A stretch of 6,954 bases of DNA, taken from the NCBI GenBank assembly GCA_009995705.1, contig JAADBR010000174.1, positions 1 through 6,954 on the forward strand. Reading direction: 5' to 3'. The stretch is from Microcystis aeruginosa W13-11 (GTDB lineage Bacteria > Cyanobacteriota > Cyanobacteriia > Cyanobacteriales > Microcystaceae). The position numbers and the translations under genes are program-made. The notes below the pieces were generated by a model. That model saw nothing but the letters and a program-made list of their open reading frames with translations. It ran no database searches and was not told the origin of the DNA. Position 1 is the stretch's first letter. Each line of letters begins with the position of its first letter. Below are positions 6,503 through 6,954 of this stretch, piece after piece.

Positions 6503-6868
6503 ATGTTTGTTCCACTGAGAAAAGCAGTCGAAATCTTAGAACTCCATCCTAATACATTGATGAAATATGCCGACGAAGGGAAGATCAAAAGCATCAAAAA
6601 CGAAGCTGGACAACGATTGTATGATGTCCAGTCCTACATTAGCGGTGCAGCTAGAACTTCCCTTGTTTGCTACTGCCGAGTCAGTTCAGTCAAGCAGCGA
6701 GATGATCTGGAAAGACAAACAACCTTCCTGCGTTCATTCTACCCAGAAGCGGAGATCGTCAAAGACATCGGAAGTGGACTCAACTTCCAAAGAAAAGGAA
6801 TTAAAACCTTATTGGACAGATTATTGCAAGGAGATAAGCTCACACGAAAAAAGACGGGAGCTTGGTAG
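6503..6868 (+). pseudogene. IS607-type serine recombinase (TnpA), truncated
   Basis: The N-terminal part is a MerR-like winged helix with 'VPLRKAVEILELHPNTLMKY' (3-22) and 'GQRLYDVQSYI' (36-46). The resolvase domain follows, with 'VCYCRVSSVKQRDDLERQ' carrying the catalytic Ser (S61) and 'VKDIGSGLNFQRKGIKTLL' (86-104). These are hallmarks of IS607-family TnpA, which is usually around 190-220 residues. After 'LLQGDKL' the normal continuation, the 'RDRLARFGFE'-type region that completes the catalytic domain, is missing. The frame ends with an unrelated eight-residue tail at TAG 6866-6868. The break is abrupt, which suggests an internal deletion joining tnpA to the element's right part. The protein is almost certainly inactive. 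Just upstream ACATAC is repeated (6471-6476, 6481-6486), a possible left-end recombinase site. No tnpB is visible. Confidence 0.85.
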
Positions 6869-6888
6869 CCCCGTCGTTTCAACACGGG
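6853..6888 (+). other. Structured right end of the IS607 relic (overlapping hairpins, possible omega-RNA remnant)
   Basis: GACGGG (6853-6858) pairs with CCCGTC (6870-6875). After a single bulged A, GCT (6860-6862) pairs with AGC (6867-6869) around a TGGT tetraloop, giving nine base pairs in all. CCCGT (6870-6874) can instead pair with ACGGG (6884-6888), so the two structures exclude each other. GC-rich hairpins at the 3' end are expected where an IS607/IS605-type element carries the omega-RNA scaffold of its TnpB. They could also be a transcription terminator, although no T-run of the needed length follows. The pairing is visible; the role is inferred. Confidence 0.35.
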
Positions 6889-6954
6889 TCGGAAAAGCGA
6901 CGCGAGCGGATTTATCCACCGTCCTAATGTCTGTCATGATGTGGGTCATTAATA
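6889..6954. other. Unassigned tail of the window
   Basis: No start of pilN or any other recognised gene is visible here. One plus-strand frame stays open from inside the hairpin region to the window end ('SPVVSTRVGKATRADLSTVL') and could be the residual end of a transposon gene such as tnpB, but the match is not strong enough to call. Confidence 0.3.

Overview
The window looks like chromosomal DNA from a mesophilic, AT-leaning unicellular cyanobacterium, most like Microcystis or a close relative. The evidence is GCGATCGC (HIP1) octamers at 992-999 and 3164-3171, short heptamer tandem repeats between genes, a cyanobacterial-type PilM, a class I IlvC, and a high density of IS1-, IS4- and IS607-type transposon debris. 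The species is inferred from style and gene content, not from a marker gene.

Left part (1 to about 2870), accessory and AT-rich. It opens with the C-terminal end of an IS1-family transposase. Next comes a two-gene toxin-antitoxin module of VapBC type with an intact antitoxin (440-667) and a PIN toxin that lacks its C-terminal third (664-912). A cyanobacterial gene of unknown function follows (1054-1917). It encodes a soluble domain with a C-terminal membrane anchor, and an in-frame TAG seems to interrupt that anchor. A 12-bp perfect stem-loop lies behind it. An IS4-type element (about 2003-2764) is dead: its transposase has two nearby nonsense codons, has lost the second catalytic Asp region, and has no C-terminal catalytic part.

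Middle part (about 2870-4900), housekeeping in character and visibly richer in GC. A polytopic membrane protein resembling the substrate-binding (S) subunit of ECF vitamin transporters (2942-3730, +) converges on ilvC, ketol-acid reductoisomerase (3827-4819, -). ilvC has a clear Shine-Dalgarno and a TATAAT-type promoter.

Right part (about 4900-6954). A 0.5-kb divergent intergenic region holds a palindrome, a 14-bp direct repeat and a 15/17-bp inverted repeat. pilM follows (5329-6456, +), the actin-like cytoplasmic component of the type IV pilus alignment complex and normally the first gene of pilMNOQ. Instead of pilN, the next thing downstream is a truncated IS607-type serine recombinase (6503-6868). 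It ends in a striking hairpin cluster, consistent with an internally deleted IS607 element whose right end, possibly an omega-RNA-like remnant, is retained.

The genes do not form one pathway. The window is best read as core genes (ilvC, pilM, transporter) separated by decaying mobile elements and a broken toxin-antitoxin pair. I see no complete, previously undescribed system. The most open items are the unknown 287-residue protein with its internal TAG, the structured right end of the IS607 relic, and the repeats between ilvC and pilM.
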